A stretch of 64,000 nucleotides of DNA, from assembly GCA_034766995.1 (NCBI GenBank), contig CM068318.1:1582501-1646500 (forward strand), given 5' to 3'. The notes below the pieces were generated by a model, which saw only the letters and a list, made by a program, of their open reading frames with translations, ran no database searches and was not told the origin of the DNA. The position numbers and the translations under genes are program-made. Source of the DNA: Acanthacorydalis orientalis. Taxonomy: Eukaryota > Arthropoda > Insecta > Megaloptera > Corydalidae. Every line of letters begins with the position of its first letter. Position 1 is the first letter of the stretch. This document shows positions 24,330-36,561 of this stretch, one piece after another.

Positions 24330-24830
24330 TATGTGTAGTTTAGAAATGTCATCCGACCTCAATGGACACATTCCGTTCGGAGAGAGAACTGATTTATTTC
24401 ACACGTTCGTAAAATACACGCTCGCATATATTACACCCGCGGACTCGCATAATAGCATAACCGAAAGCAGGCGTCCATCAGATAGAAAATATCCTATTAA
24501 TTTTAATGACTCCACCTGTCGCGGCCAGTGATATACTGTAACAGTTCTGTAATTCGTGCTGTCTAGCGGATCTGCAGGCGTAACTGGATAGCTGTGATAT
24601 AAGATCAAAGAAGATGATTTCAATACTTACCGGTTGCTCGACCTGTTCACTTACAATGAAATCTAGTTGTGTTCAACGTTAAATGGCACGCGGATCACAC
24701 TGTACGAGATCAATCCACGGATCCGAGCATGTTGTGAAATCATATGCACGGCGTACAACGCGCGCACATGCATACATAAAAATTACATGCGGTCGTCTTG
24801 AAAATATTTCTATTCTCATTCTTCGGACGT
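24330..24830. other. CpG-retaining island with a minus-strand splice-donor-like site
   Basis: CpG-bearing sequence with a GCGCGC-type patch near 24757. On the minus strand CAACCG is followed by GTAAGTATTG (GTAAGT at 24630-24625), a close match to the metazoan 5' splice consensus. Sequence upstream of it on that strand holds no convincing coding frame, so if it is a real donor the exon would be non-coding. Confidence 0.3.
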
Positions 24831-24884
24831 GTCTTCCTCACAGTGCTCAGCTGTTCATCTCGTAATTGTTCTCTGCAATCGATG

Positions 24885-25125
24885 CTGTCCTGCACAGACG
24901 AATTCTTTTCACATTTCACAAACTACAAAATAATTTCCGGTCAAAAAATCATAATTGATTGTCGTTTATGCTCATCTCGCGCATCAAGGAACTGAAAAAT
25001 ATGATTTTTCTGTACCCTGTGAGGATGATGGAATCGCCATCAAAGCAACAATCAAAAATAATCAATAATGATTTATTGAACATTTTTGAGCAGAAAGAGT
25101 TCTTGTGGTGAAAAAAATAATATGC
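24885..25125. repeat. FB1 foldback, both arms
   Basis: The left arm runs ACGAATTCTTTTCACATTTC to TTGTCGTTTATGCTCATC. The centre is GAAAAATATGATTTTTC, itself nearly palindromic. The right arm runs GATGATGGAATCGCCATC, AAAGCAACAATCAAAA, AATAATGATTTATTGAACAT. The right arm keeps words the left arm has lost. Confidence 0.88.
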
Positions 25126-25189
25126 ATTATGATTCGAAGTTTCGAAATCATTTCGAAATCGTTCTCTAATATGATTGCCATCTTTCACG

Positions 25190-25450
25190 AGTGAATGCTT
25201 TTTTTTCGTAGGTAAGGAGAAAACATTTCTGGTTAAAAATGTTCAATTAATCTCTATTGATTGTCATTTTTGTGCATCTCGAGCACCAAGGTACAAAAAG
25301 CGATGATTTTTCTGTACGTCGGACCTGTGAATGTGATGGAACCGGCATAGAAATGCGCATAAACAACAATCACAAAATGATCAATTGACATTATTGACCA
25401 GATTCATGTTTTGTACTTTATGTGTCGGAAAAAAGTATTCATTTGTGAAA
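25190..25450. repeat. FB1 foldback, both arms
   Basis: Left arm: TTCTGGTTAAAAATGTTCAA to AGCACCAAGGTACAAAAAGC. Right arm: ATTTTTCTGTACG, GTGATGGAACCGGCATAGAA, ATGCGCATAAACAACAATCA. It sits only about 65 bp from the preceding foldback, giving four alternating arms in a row. Confidence 0.88.
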
Positions 25451-26301
25451 TTGTCGATTCTTTCATGTTAGTTATGAAATTGTGTGGAATAAGTACGGGG
25501 CTGCATGAATCTCCATATCTCTGAAATGGAATTGATTCATGGGATTTCTGCATATCTTATGATGTTCTCAAGATCATTGCAAGCATTTTTACATAGATTG
25601 GTCTTGATATATCGAAAGGAATGCACAGAGAACTCGCAGACATACGGAAGTTTTATATATTCCCCATTTTAGTCACTTTGATGGAGGCAGATGCTAGAAA
25701 AGGGCTATTTTAGAATTTCAATTCTAACCTTTTACATTTAGATTAAAAATAGATTTCTGAACGGCACATTTCTATAATTATCTGTTTTTATTTTATATTT
25801 TTGAGCGTTCTTAGCTATGGAGAAGTCAGTTAATTTGTGATCAAATCCCTTCCATGCTAGATGTCTCATAAATGATTTAAAAGAAAAGTTAATACTTCAA
25901 GATATCTTTTTTTATTGAGCTACTCTATCCAAGTTTTACATTTCACTAGGATTAACCCGATAGATTTGTTGCTATTTGGGGTTTCAGAGCGCTTCACATC
26001 TAAGGTCATTGATGCCCGTAATCTGATAGAATTACAAAGATTAAATAAATATAAAACAGTATTTTTACAGATAATCAATTTCGAAACTAAACACTATCAC
26101 ATAATAATTTTGTAATTTTGTTATTTATCGTTTTACTCGAAAGAAATCTAGAAGAGTTGTGAAAATGTCTATTATTTTTAAATGTATATTTACATGTTCG
26201 AAAAATCCAAATCATGGCGTTTGAAATTGAAAAAGTAATAAAAATTAGAACTGTGAAAAGATTAAGTAAAAAAATGTTGTACTTTGTGGCCACTTTATAT
26301 C

Positions 26302-26304
<3 letters not shown>
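25451..26304. other. Non-coding stretch, low in CpG
   Basis: A 66-codon plus-strand frame at 25915-26115 contains NPIDLLLFG, which faintly recalls the NPxDxxLWG region of Tc1-type transposases. The match is too short to call. Confidence 0.4.

Positions 26305-26357
<53 letters not shown>
26305..26357. repeat. (TA)n microsatellite
   Basis: About 53 bases of pure TA; its translation on either strand gives IYIYIY strings. Confidence 0.95.
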
Positions 26358-26360
<3 letters not shown>

Positions 26361-26389
26361 GTGGAAAGTAGTAAAATCTGTAATAAATT

Positions 26390-26930
26390 ACACAGTTGTA
26401 TCTCTATTTTGAGAGCGATCCGTACGAAACGTATCGTCCGTCTCCGATTCTCGACATTAATCCGCTTCTTATATAATAATTTCATTGTCATTGTAGACCT
26501 TTTAATCTAGAACCACTCACTAGCAGTGATCTTTGTGTCCACCGTCGTCGTCGACCCGTACGCTTTTTTTTCCGCCAGTAATTTATGGTCGCATATAACG
26601 AAGTTAATTAGCAATTCAACGTCGCTAATTGACTTCTTGTGACTAACGGATTGAAATTTTCTCGTTCGGTCTGTGACATAAATTACAGCGTTCTTTGTGT
26701 GAATTCCGACATTGACATAGATGTGTTGCCGGAGATTCGGTTGATATAAAAATAACATTTGGCGACATTGTCTTCCTGTTCGATTGGTCGTAACGATTCC
26801 GTTACTCGGCTGCATAAAATTAATATCCGCGCTGGACGTGGATGTCAACTCGATATGAAACGAAAATCATTGCGACATGACGTTTCCGTTCACGACTGTC
26901 GCTCAATGATAGCTTATTAGTTATTTTGTA
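26390..26930. other. CpG-retaining island
   Basis: Repeat-free with CpG at a steady density, for example the GTCCACCGTCGTCGTCGACC patch near 26536. The longest frame is 113 codons on the minus strand, with no motif I recognise. Confidence 0.33.
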
Positions 26931-27043
26931 ATTTGACTTGTTTATTTGGAACGCGACGAATAGATGGTTCAGAATTCAGTTTGTGTTCACATCTCAATCA
27001 CGAATTAAAACTTGCATTTTACTCATCGGCATTTGCTAGCCAC

Positions 27044-27046
<3 letters not shown>

Positions 27047-27091
<45 letters not shown>
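27047..27091. repeat. (TA)n microsatellite
   Basis: Pure TA of 44 bases. Confidence 0.95.
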
Positions 27092-27097
<6 letters not shown>

Positions 27098-27370
27098 CAG
27101 ATGGAGTGTTTTATATCGATAAATGTACACGATGGAACAATAGTCTGTTAACCGAGAACGGTTCAAATTTTCATCTAGTCTGTCTAGCCTATATTTCCAA
27201 GTTAAGACAAGGAGCAATCATTGTTATTCATGGTCCAATCTTACATCTTTGTTTCGTTTTTTTGAGCGCTCTAGTTGTACCAACAAATATAAACCGCGAA
27301 CTGAATTCACTGTAATTATAATAATATGTTTTTATATCTGAGATCTCATTAATACGCTATCCTGTTCGTC

Positions 27371-27580
27371 TTCGTCCTTTTAGATCACCTCTTTGTTTTC
27401 CACTACTGGTTTCGACACGACTGCCATTCTCATGCAAATGTTGAAGAGCGATTTTAAAAATAAAACATGTATAAACAGAACATAAATCGATTTTAAAACT
27501 AGTTCTCAACATCTACCTGTGAATGAAACTCGTGCTGAAACTAGTAATGGAAAACGGACAGCTGATCTAAAAGGACGAAT
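27371..27580. repeat. FB2 foldback repeat, type copy
   Basis: The left end TTCGTCCTTTTAGATCA and right end TGATCTAAAAGGACGAA are exact reverse complements. Behind them GTTTTCCACTACTGGTTTC on the left pairs with GAAACTAGTAATGGAAAAC on the right. The interior also pairs weakly (ATGTTGAAGA against TCTCAACAT), so the whole 210 bp can fold. There is no coding capacity. It is a separate sequence family from FB1. Confidence 0.85.
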
Positions 27581-28164
27581 ATCAACAGGTCGAGTGCAAT
27601 AACATTGTGTCCTTTTTTTTATAAAATCAGTAGAAAAATGAGGAAGTTATAAGACTGAACGACATTTATTGAAAACGATCCTCTTACTGAACCATGCACA
27701 TTTCTGATGATTTACAAATTGAATAAAAGGTTTGGATTAATCAACGATTTACGGATATTAGAGAGAATAATATTCGTTCAGAGTTGATAAAGTTTAATCA
27801 TTAATATTAGGGATTCGTTATTAATTTAGGTAAATCAAAAAGAAATGTATTCAACCAATTTTAAATCTTGTGAATGGGTTATTGAATAATTTAAAAAAGA
27901 GTGAAAGTCGAATAGCAAGTTCAGTTTCTTACATGAAGATAATTCAGACTGTTACATTGAATTGTGTTCATATTCGGTTTTTATCGTCTGGAACAAGGCG
28001 AATTTCGAGTTTTAGAGATGAAGAAATCTTCAAGATATTTTGAAGATTTAATATATCTGTAATCGTGTTCATTGGGCGAGAAAAATCTTCTTCATATAAA
28101 CCACGAACAAGAATTGCTGTTCAGCATGGAATTTGGAGCGGGGGTGTTGTTAGACCATGCTTTT
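27581..28164. other. AT-rich non-coding stretch
   Basis: No nameable feature. Confidence 0.5.
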
Positions 28165-28310
28165 CATATTTATTTCACAAACGGATTGTTTTTTCATCCC
28201 ACACAACAACAAACATTTTTCTGATCGAAAATATTAGCGATAAAAATGATTAATGATGATTTATTGAATATTTTTGATCAGAAGTATTCTGTGAGCTGAT
28301 CATCCACAGT
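28165..28310. repeat. FB1 foldback with deleted centre
   Basis: A left-arm TTTCACAAACGGATTG...TTTCTGATCGAAAATATT joins almost directly to the right-arm words GATTAATGATGATTTATTGA and TTTTTGATCAGAAG. The inner arms and centre are gone. Confidence 0.8.
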
Positions 28311-29039
28311 GTCAGAGCTGTATTATGATAAGAAAGCATGCTTCTATTAAATTAATTCACCGACACTTGGATCGTAGAGACTCTATTTTTCCGACAGTTT
28401 CAGTGTATTGATAGATAGGATGGGAACTGTTCGTCGAGTATTCCATTCTTGTGAAATTAATGAATAAAAATATTTGAAGAATCGTACTACTAGACAGATT
28501 TAAGCCAAAGAATTTGAGAAAATTGGTCAAAGGACTGCAATTTGTGTGTTGAACAAGTAGGATCTCGTTCTCTATGTATCGATAGGGAATTGTTAGTTGA
28601 CCATCTCTTCATTTCAGGATTACTAAACAAGAATTTTTCAAGAATTGTGTGATTACAGATCGAGAAATTTGTGAAAATGAGCCAGTGAAATGATTTTATT
28701 TCACAATTGTCCAATCCGTATCCTCTCTATCTATATATACATATATGCGTCTATACATAATAGAGTGAAAAAGAGACAAGAGACGCCCGTGTCGAACAAA
28801 TAATAATAAAAGGAAAACGATCCCTCCACTAGAGAGTGTATTCACACGGACACTATTTAATATAGATCATATTATGCATGAGCAAATAATCTTTTGAACA
28901 TGTGTAACATAATATTAAGACATTAAAATTCGAGAAATATTTAACATATTTCATTTTTCAAATAAAATAGAACCGAGCTCTCGACTTCATGCTGCCTATC
29001 AAATAACGAACGAAACACTGAGAGAGAAAATCATCATAA
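28311..29039. other. AT-rich non-coding stretch
   Basis: A minus-strand frame of 74 codons (28490-28714) is present without recognisable motif. No known repeat apart from a short TATATA patch near 28730. Confidence 0.45.
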
Positions 29040-29225
29040 CTACATTTCTTGATCGCGATGAACCGTAAAGTGAGTGCACACAGTTGTGTATGTGCTGCAG
29101 TGTCTGTCAAAAATGTCGCGATCCGTGATGTTTTGACTCCTTCGCGAGGCCATGGGCGCGCGTTCGACAACGTTTCTGTCGGGTCTTTTCGAAATTCAAC
29201 AGCGGCGAGGGTTTTCAAAAACGTA
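29040..29225. other. Short CpG-rich island
   Basis: Contains CGCGAGGCCATGGGCGCG-type sequence near 29142-29160. Overlapping plus and minus frames of 61 and 86 codons cross it. Neither has a known domain. Confidence 0.33.
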
Positions 29226-29234
29226 CCAATTTAG

Positions 29235-29415
29235 AGTACAGTCCTGACACTGTAATGTAGCTGAATTCACTCTCATGGGTGAATTTTTTAGAACTCATTG
29301 TGTTTTCTGGCAAAAAATGTTCAATTAATCATTCTCGATCATTTTTGATTGTCGAAGATGCGCGCTCAGATGTCGATGCAATTATGTTCAGAACGCCGAG
29401 GCACAGGAAAATCGA
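29235..29415 (+). repeat. FB1 single arm
   Basis: TCCTGACACTGTAATGTAGC gives the outer end, then GAATTCACTCTCATGGGTG, AAAAATGTTCAATTAATCA, ATCATTTTTGATTGTCG and an inner AACGCCGAGGCACAGGAAAA block. Confidence 0.87.
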
Positions 29416-29854
29416 ATTGAAATTATTTATGTTAAAATTTTGAAGCATCTCTGTCTCGCCTTTTTTTCTGAACAATATTTAGGAAGTGTGTATATGCCAA
29501 TTTTTTGCCCTGTATGAAAATAAACGACCGATTGTGGTTTAGAGGACATTTCTGTAAGGTCGATTCAATATATCGTGCATTGAATGATGTTTTATCGAAA
29601 AAAGTAATTGCTGTCATCATTTAATCATTTTTGAAAGTAATTATTGTTTTCAATTCAACTTTAGAACGGCGTTTATTTGTCTAGAGAATGTGAGGATGAG
29701 ATATTCAATATTTTTCAGTTTATGTACAATCGGCTGCTGGTCCTTTTTTCTCACTACACTTTTTCATTTCTTATCCTGTCTTTAACGATACTCTTTCTTC
29801 AATTAAAGCGTATCTTCTTATGATTCTTAATCTTCTCTGTATCGTATCTATGAC
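29416..29854. other. AT-rich non-coding stretch
   Basis: Nothing supportable. Confidence 0.5.
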
Positions 29855-29874
29855 TTTTTTTTTTAAAAAAAAAA
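29855..29874. repeat. T10A10 palindrome
   Basis: Perfect 20-bp palindrome. Confidence 0.95.
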
Positions 29875-30359
29875 CACTATCTGGTTTTTCATCAACCAGG
29901 CTTGTTTGTGTTTATGATACAGATTTCGTGGATCGTTCTGACTTAACGCATGAATATTTTCGTTTACGTTTTCTCCTATTCTATAGAATGATAACCGCTT
30001 CAATCATCAAGAGGCAGCGAATCCAATTCGGTATCTCAAATTGTTCCCTTAACTTCTGATTCTCTTCTATTCGTTCTTGGTTCTCATATCTTCGTCGTTC
30101 TTTCTTCCATTCTTGACATTCCCAGATGATGATGACTAGATTCGATAATATATGTTACGTTTCCGTTCCCAGTTCGATTTTTACTAGTGGAATTATTTTT
30201 GTATTTTTCAATTCTTAAATTATCCTGCATTCATGCGTCTTATCATTTTATAATTTCATTCGTATCTTCATTGTGTATCTAAGATAGTTAAAAACTATTC
30301 TCGTGTTTTACAGAGAACACCGATTAAAGTTTTGTATTAGTCAAGGAGAAAAATGAAGA
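29875..30359. other. AT-rich non-coding stretch
   Basis: TTCTTC-type pyrimidine-rich plus strand at 30055-30120. No gene. Confidence 0.45.
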
Positions 30360-31400
30360 AATTGTGTATCTGCGAGAATGTCATCAGATAAAAAAAATGC
30401 GCGATTGTATTCAGTGTTCGCATCGAGTCGCTCGCATGTGCTTTCGTGGCGAATATTTACTTCACGATAGTAAAGGAAAATGATTGTCTGAAAAGTGAAA
30501 ATCAAACGTTCGATCGTGCTCGGGTATCGCCTGCGTCCTGTTCGCGATCGAAACCGAGACGTTATTCTTTCCGTTACTGTTCGCTCCTCACGCCACTGGT
30601 CCGATTGACCGCAGGGGTGAAGTTGCATGGTACAGCGTAGGAGACCACGTACGTTCCGGCACTCAGCAGGACATCCACTGCTGACGTCACCTGCCGGACA
30701 CTGTCACTGTCACGACGACGTTCCGTTGTAAACCACGAGGATCGGCACGTTACGTTACCGTCGCGGCTCTCGACCGTCGGCAGCCGCGCGCGTCGCAGTC
30801 GCTCGCGCGCGCCTCCGCCTGCCTCCGTCTCTTTTCCGGCGCGCCGACGTCGCGCGCGATGAATCCCGGCACCGGGTCACAACTGTCGGAACGCACGTCT
30901 CTTTACGAATAATGTTTTGTTTATCTCTTGACAGGTAGTTTTGTTTCTGAACGAGTACGATTGTTGACATCCACTCTTCTTTAGTTATGGCATGCCTCGG
31001 TGATCGGCGTTATATTTGACCTCTGGTGATCCCACCGGGCCGTGATGTATGTGGACGTCTGTGCTCTGTGCGGCTCGTGCTCGCATTTTTATGATTGATT
31101 TCCCTTCTTTGAATATTCGCCAGTCATGCTTGTGAAATAAGAGAAAAAAACATCTTGTGAATTTCGTTCGCGGACGAAACCGGGCATTGCGACATCGATT
31201 GTGACGAGCGCTCGACGCCTCGTTCGGTTTACGCGGGCGCGGTTCGCGGAAAACGTCCCGTAATACTTTTTTCATTGCTCGACACTCGATCGTGTGTTTT
31301 AATCTGATTCGAGGGTTCGCTTGTTTTTTTGTTTTACTTTGTTTCAAGATGTAAATTAAAAAATCGACACGCGATGAAATTCGTTCGAAACGGTGTACTG
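30360..31400. promoter_or_regulatory. CpG island with CRE octamer, best promoter candidate
   Basis: Base composition rises to the highest G+C of the window at about 30750-30880, where long CGCGCG-containing runs occur (30781-30812 and 30839-30860). A perfect palindromic cAMP-response element, TGACGTCA, lies at 30682-30689, about 100 bp from the GC peak. No repeat interrupts the island. Minus-strand frames of 71, 95 and 120 codons and a short plus-strand ATG frame at 30859 cross it, but all are arginine-rich chance-type sequences without a domain. A TSS and non-coding first exon would fit. Direction cannot be told. Confidence 0.45.
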
Positions 31401-33253
31401 AAGATGTTTAAAATTCAGCCTGTCCGTTCGCTACCTTCTTGATTATATTTTCAATAACATTACATCTGTAACATAAATTTCGAAAAATCCTACATATAAC
31501 TACACATGATTATAAATTCCACGTCAAACTGATGACAGATATGCCATGAGTTCGACTGCTATTTTATTTCTTTTCGATTTGGAAGTCCAGTTTATGACAT
31601 CGGTTTTGTACAGATGGTTGCTGTTTCTTTAGATTTTTGTTAGGATGACTGTATACATAGATGTCTGTTGACAATAATTTATGCACGTTCGAATTCACTC
31701 TCCTGCTTTTCGGTTTTCTATATATGATTTTATATACTTGATTAATGTATTTTCTAATTGTTTTATATGACCTTTCATAATGACAGTTATTTAGTTTTTA
31801 AATCAGTAATGGTCTGTAAACACAGTTAGGGTTGATGGACTGATATAATTATTGTTATAAGTAATTTATAAATTAGTTCGTGAAATAAGACTCGGTAATG
31901 ACAACAATCAAAATATCCAAGGAATGTAGACAAGACAGTCATTCTATAATGTATGAAAAAAAACATACTCACAATAGAGCGATTCTTCGTTTCATATGAA
32001 ACCAATTAAGAAAACATCTTAATGAGTGTCGATCTTAATGACATTTTGAAATCATTTAAATATAGAAATAATGTCACAGACATATAAAAGCAATGCACGA
32101 TTAATACTGACTCGTGTAATTATCTTTTTTTCAATATTGCGAAAATCGATTTCGAAACCGATACTTTTACCTTTTTTTCTACAAACATATCTCTTCGACA
32201 AAGATTGATTCAACGCAAATACTTGACACTTAAACGACCGTACCATGAAACACTGACAATTTTTCAGATCTTATCGCTAATTATTAATTTAAAAATATTA
32301 TAGAAGAATGTATTTAATTCTGCGATTCAGAAGTGAACGATCTTACACCGTACAGATGATGTTTTGCTTTCGTTCGTTTTTAATCGACGTCGTTAAAAAT
32401 AGGAACTTCTTTTTAATGATAAGTTTAAAGTTTAACGAGCCGACGATCGGCGAGTATCGGGGAAAAAAACAACCGAGCCGCATAGTGCAGGTGATATTCT
32501 ACTTTCGTTTCTAAATAAGAGGTTTTTTTTTTCTTTATAGAAACAGACGCCGTTAAAAACGAGAGAGTTTAATCATTCGACAGCTAATGAATCTTAAGGG
32601 AAACTTTTGTGTATCGCGCGGTCATTTATAAATAATAGATTGAAAAACGGGCCGTGGGATAAACTTTACAATTTACTATTTAGGTTAAGTGAAAACAGTA
32701 ATTGAAGTTTGTCGAAAAATAGGTCAGGAGTAGTGAAAAGTGCAAAGATTAGGAGGCAAAAGGTGATTCGTTTGAGTATCAAAGTTCACCGGCGCTTGTA
32801 TTTTTTTTATATTTAATATTCTTTTATTTGTTTCGATAGAAATTGTGTGTACGAGCTGGTTTTCGTTTCATTCAAAACGCTTAACATTATATATTAGAGA
32901 TCATGCCGATCGAGAGTGTGTAGAAAACGAATTGCAGATTAAATATTTCATGTTAAGTATCAGATTTTAGTTCGGTTTCATTCACGGTGCTCGTACACGA
33001 ATTCAAATGTCAATATTTTTATTAAAAAACAAAGTAATGAATCATTTGAAATGTTCGTTTTTCTAACAACAGTTTCGAGTTGTAATTCTGGGAATTTACA
33101 GAAAAAAATAAACCCGTTTCACAATTTGAAAACCGAACGAACCGAACGATAACGATGATAAATATTTCGTCTAATTTTACGATTCTCTTATTAATAAACA
33201 GAAAAAAATTTGTTATCAACGTTTATTGTCGCTCGTTCAGTGCAGAGAAGTTA
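31401..33253. other. AT-rich non-coding stretch with small CpG patches
   Basis: CpG patches lie at 32320-32480. No FB1 copy, TA array or coding sequence is recognised, so this is one of the more repeat-poor AT-rich stretches. Confidence 0.45.
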
Positions 33254-33270
33254 TTTTTTTTTAAAAAAAA
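33254..33270. repeat. T9A8 near-perfect palindrome
   Basis: Nine T followed by eight A. Confidence 0.93.
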
Positions 33271-35237
33271 CTGTTTCGAATAGAATTTCATAGCACCGCT
33301 ACACATGCGCCTCTAAAACAGATAGATCCGTTCTCCGAACAAGAGTTCGACTGTAACGACAGCGGACTTACTTGTGATTGCTGAAGTGTAACCTCCGAAC
33401 ACGCCGAAAAGACACAAACAATGTCACAATGAAATGAGAGCCATTTTGACAGATGTGATTTCCTGGTCGTCAATACCGATCCGCTCGTAGATTATAAACA
33501 GAGATACATAATAATATAAAGTATCATGTATCATTCACCGATGGTGGCATTTAGTAAACTAGAAGTCATGGTCATTGTCGTTATCGCGGCGACGAATGCA
33601 AATTTATCCTGAAAATTTACTAACTAGTTCGAAATAACGCAATGTTTTGTTGTACTGAAAATCGGTTTATTGAAATGTCTGCACGATAAGAACGTGCTGT
33701 TATTGTGAAAAGAAAAAAAAATAATATACTTTGATCTTTCAATGATCGATCAATGTAGAAAAATATCCAGATTCGTCGAGATTCCATCATATTTTAATGG
33801 TTCGCAGTAGATCACGACATGCGACTATAATTAATTATTGTTTAACATATATACGATTAATTAATTATCCGTGTGATTAATCATTTATAATTTTTCAAAT
33901 TACTGATTCGCACAGTTCAAATACAGATTTACAATACGCCATTTTTTTTTGCTGGACAAGTTATCGAAATATATCTCTTTTACATTCAATCATCTCAACT
34001 TTAAACCACTCAAATCTCCATCTGTCCAAAATCCTATCCGCCTGTCCGTTTTCACTATATTTTCGACACATTTTGACCTATCAAGATGACAATTTTGAAA
34101 GTTACTTCTTATGATCCTGTGAGCGACAAAGGAATCTCACCATAGATGTGACGATTTTTCTGCAAATACCCATATTCGTTGTATGTGAACGGTTTCATAC
34201 CAAGTGATAATATTAATAAACTGTCTTTGGGAAGATTCATTCCACTGAAACTCACTAAAATGTCTTTCGATTTTAAGACGTTTGTAATATTCTACCAGAG
34301 TTTTATTTGTAGTAGCAGTAAACAAGGCTCGAGGATAGTCACTTAAAGAAGCACGCATTAACTTCGAATGAATGAATGAAGTTCCTTGGTCTTAGGGCGC
34401 GGGATGATTTTGATCATCAGCTCCTAATAAACAGTAATATCAAACATATCAAGAGATGTAGTCACATTATATTAATGAATTTATTACAAATATATTTATA
34501 ACTAAGCCTAGTGACATATTAAGCACTATTAAATAGTGACAGCTTCATAAAGCATTCAATGAAGTATTATCTGCATAATTTTATGTTTCCATACCGAAAT
34601 AAATTACTTTTAACGATCATGTTCAGCATTATTGACACTTTTATATCGCAGATTCAATCTTTAATATCAGAATTTACATTGTCTTCTCACAAATAAACAA
34701 ATAAATGTATTTACGTCACTTCAGTCATTGTTGATAAACAGTCATGCTTCTGTTTATCGAATTCGATTGTTTATTTTTAATTCAGATTTCAAATGTCATG
34801 TTGTTGATTTTTGTGCTGCCGATAATTGTCGTTTTAATTAAGGAATCAGAATTGTTTATCGAGAATAATTAAAATTAAAATTAGTTATTGTCAATAGTGT
34901 TGTATTCAGTCAAGAAATATTTTCAATGAAGGTGCATTAAACTTGTTGTAATCCGTGAATAAATCAAGGATGGCTTTACAGGTACGATTAGCTGTACATG
35001 TTTTGGACGTTTGATATTTATGTTGAAGAGTGCGGTTGTGATATTTTGATTTATTAATTATATCAGATTTATCGAATCGGAGAGATATAAAAATATATCC
35101 CCGGTTTAGTTCTAAAAAAAAGATTGTTCTGTATTCCCATGCATTTTTAATGGCGTGGAAAGGTAAAACAAAACGCGTGCACGATCAAAAGAAGTGTTTG
35201 TTTTTGTCGAATGTGAACACGTTTTGCTTTGTCATAA
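33271..35237. other. Non-coding stretch
   Basis: A modest CpG patch (33290-33480) contains a minus-strand donor-like GTAAGT at 33371-33366. A GAATGAATGAATG run lies near 34367-34380. No gene or transposon is recognised. Confidence 0.4.
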
Positions 35238-35375
35238 CACAGTTCTGACACCGGCTAAATCATGTTCATAAATGAATTCGTTTTTCACTTTATAAATTAC
35301 AAAAAGTTTCCCTGATCAAAAACGCTCGATGAATCATTATTGATTGGGCATTTCTGCTCTGCCGATGATGACATC
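35238..35375 (+). repeat. FB1 single arm
   Basis: Good outer end (ACACAGTTCTGACACCGGC), then TTCATAAATGAATTCG, TCCCTGATCAAAAACG and GAATCATTATTGATTGGGC. The inner end is degraded. Confidence 0.82.
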
Positions 35376-35920
35376 GCACGAGAAAAACACTTTTTTGCGG
35401 TCCGTGCGACTGAAGAAGCATCCGTTCATGAAAACGTTTTGTTTGTGTGCACGTTTTATGCGAATGTATTTTTTTTAAAAAAACGGAACCGTACACACAA
35501 TCATAACCCGATTTATGTGTACGTCTAGCCCTGCAATTGACTCTCGACGTCTCTGCACGCGCACATACTGAAAATTATCGCGCCGCGCGATCTTCACATC
35601 TCCTTTACTTTCAGCGTTATCTCTTTAATATAGTGTGAGCGGCCACATTTCGAGAATCGAACACGCGCACGCACTGTGTTTACGACGCCGCCGCTACATA
35701 AATAATCGTATCGCCGCATCACCATCTCCTTTATGTCCCGGGCAACATGTTTAATATTCGTTATAAATCACGCACCGACATGTTCGCCACGCATTGTCCG
35801 GCTGACAAGTGATATATCAATAATATGGACAACTCGTGTAGGCCCCGCGAGTTTTTATCCCGACGAGCGCGGCTCACATTCCTGTTCTATGCAATAAACG
35901 TGATTTATTGTCCGCTCGAA
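35376..35920. other. CpG-rich island with homeodomain-like AT cores
   Basis: CpG-rich patches (35570-35590, 35650-35700, 35840-35880) alternate with CATAAATAAT, TTTATG and an AATAAACGTGATTTATT near-palindrome around 35893-35909. Alternation of this kind is common in developmental enhancers; that reading is inference. A T8A7 run lies at 35469-35483. Confidence 0.37.
35469..35483. repeat. T8A7 near-palindrome
   Basis: Lies about 100 bp after the inner end of an FB1 arm. Confidence 0.92.
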
Positions 35921-36028
35921 TGTATTTTGTTATTTCGCTCGAATGTACAAGTAGATAATTGTAATATTTACATTATATTTGCTAATCGATCGACTTGATA
36001 GCTAGTAAATTACCCCAGAGTCGTACGC

Positions 36029-36083
<55 letters not shown>
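36029..36083. repeat. (TA)n microsatellite
   Basis: Pure TA of about 46 bases with a TGTATATATAG edge. Confidence 0.95.
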
Positions 36084-36483
36084 GAATGTAAACAAAGTGA
36101 TTTGTGTACTTTAGAAATTTTCAATCGACTTTTATAAGAAACCTAATTTAAGAGGATCGACTCAATACACACCGGGATCGTTTTTTTTTCGGAAGGTATT
36201 CTAATTGAAATGTACTTACGATTACAGTCTAGAACTGTTCATCTGCTTCCATTAATCACAGTGCTCTTGAGAAAAGAACTGCTCTGATTTTTTTTTTTAT
36301 ATATAAATCGATGTCTCGAGAAGAACTTGACATTAAAACGACAAAATCCAACTGACGAACGATCTGAAGGTTAGTGTGCATATCTTTTTCCTTGTACTAT
36401 TTTTAAAGAACTATATTAGAAATTATGTTTAAACAGGATAAAATATAAGTTATGAAAATATCATTTCTTCTTAATGCCGATTT

Positions 36484-36558
<75 letters not shown>
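36484..36558. repeat. (TA)n microsatellite, single TG interruption
   Basis: About 75 bases of TA, one of the longest arrays in the window. Confidence 0.95.

Positions 36559-36561
<3 letters not shown>

Noticed and set aside
25915..26115. Possible Tc1-type transposase fragment (NPIDLLLFG)
   Set aside because: Only about nine residues resemble the motif; no upstream catalytic motif or inverted ends are visible.
26087..26510. Long frames on both strands at 26.1-26.5 kb
   Set aside because: Both cross the (TA)n array and are open only because TA repeats encode I and Y in two frames.
30985..31347. 120-codon minus-strand frame next to the CpG peak
   Set aside because: Highly basic, no domain, and composition explained by local CpG content. 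A non-coding first exon is more plausible.
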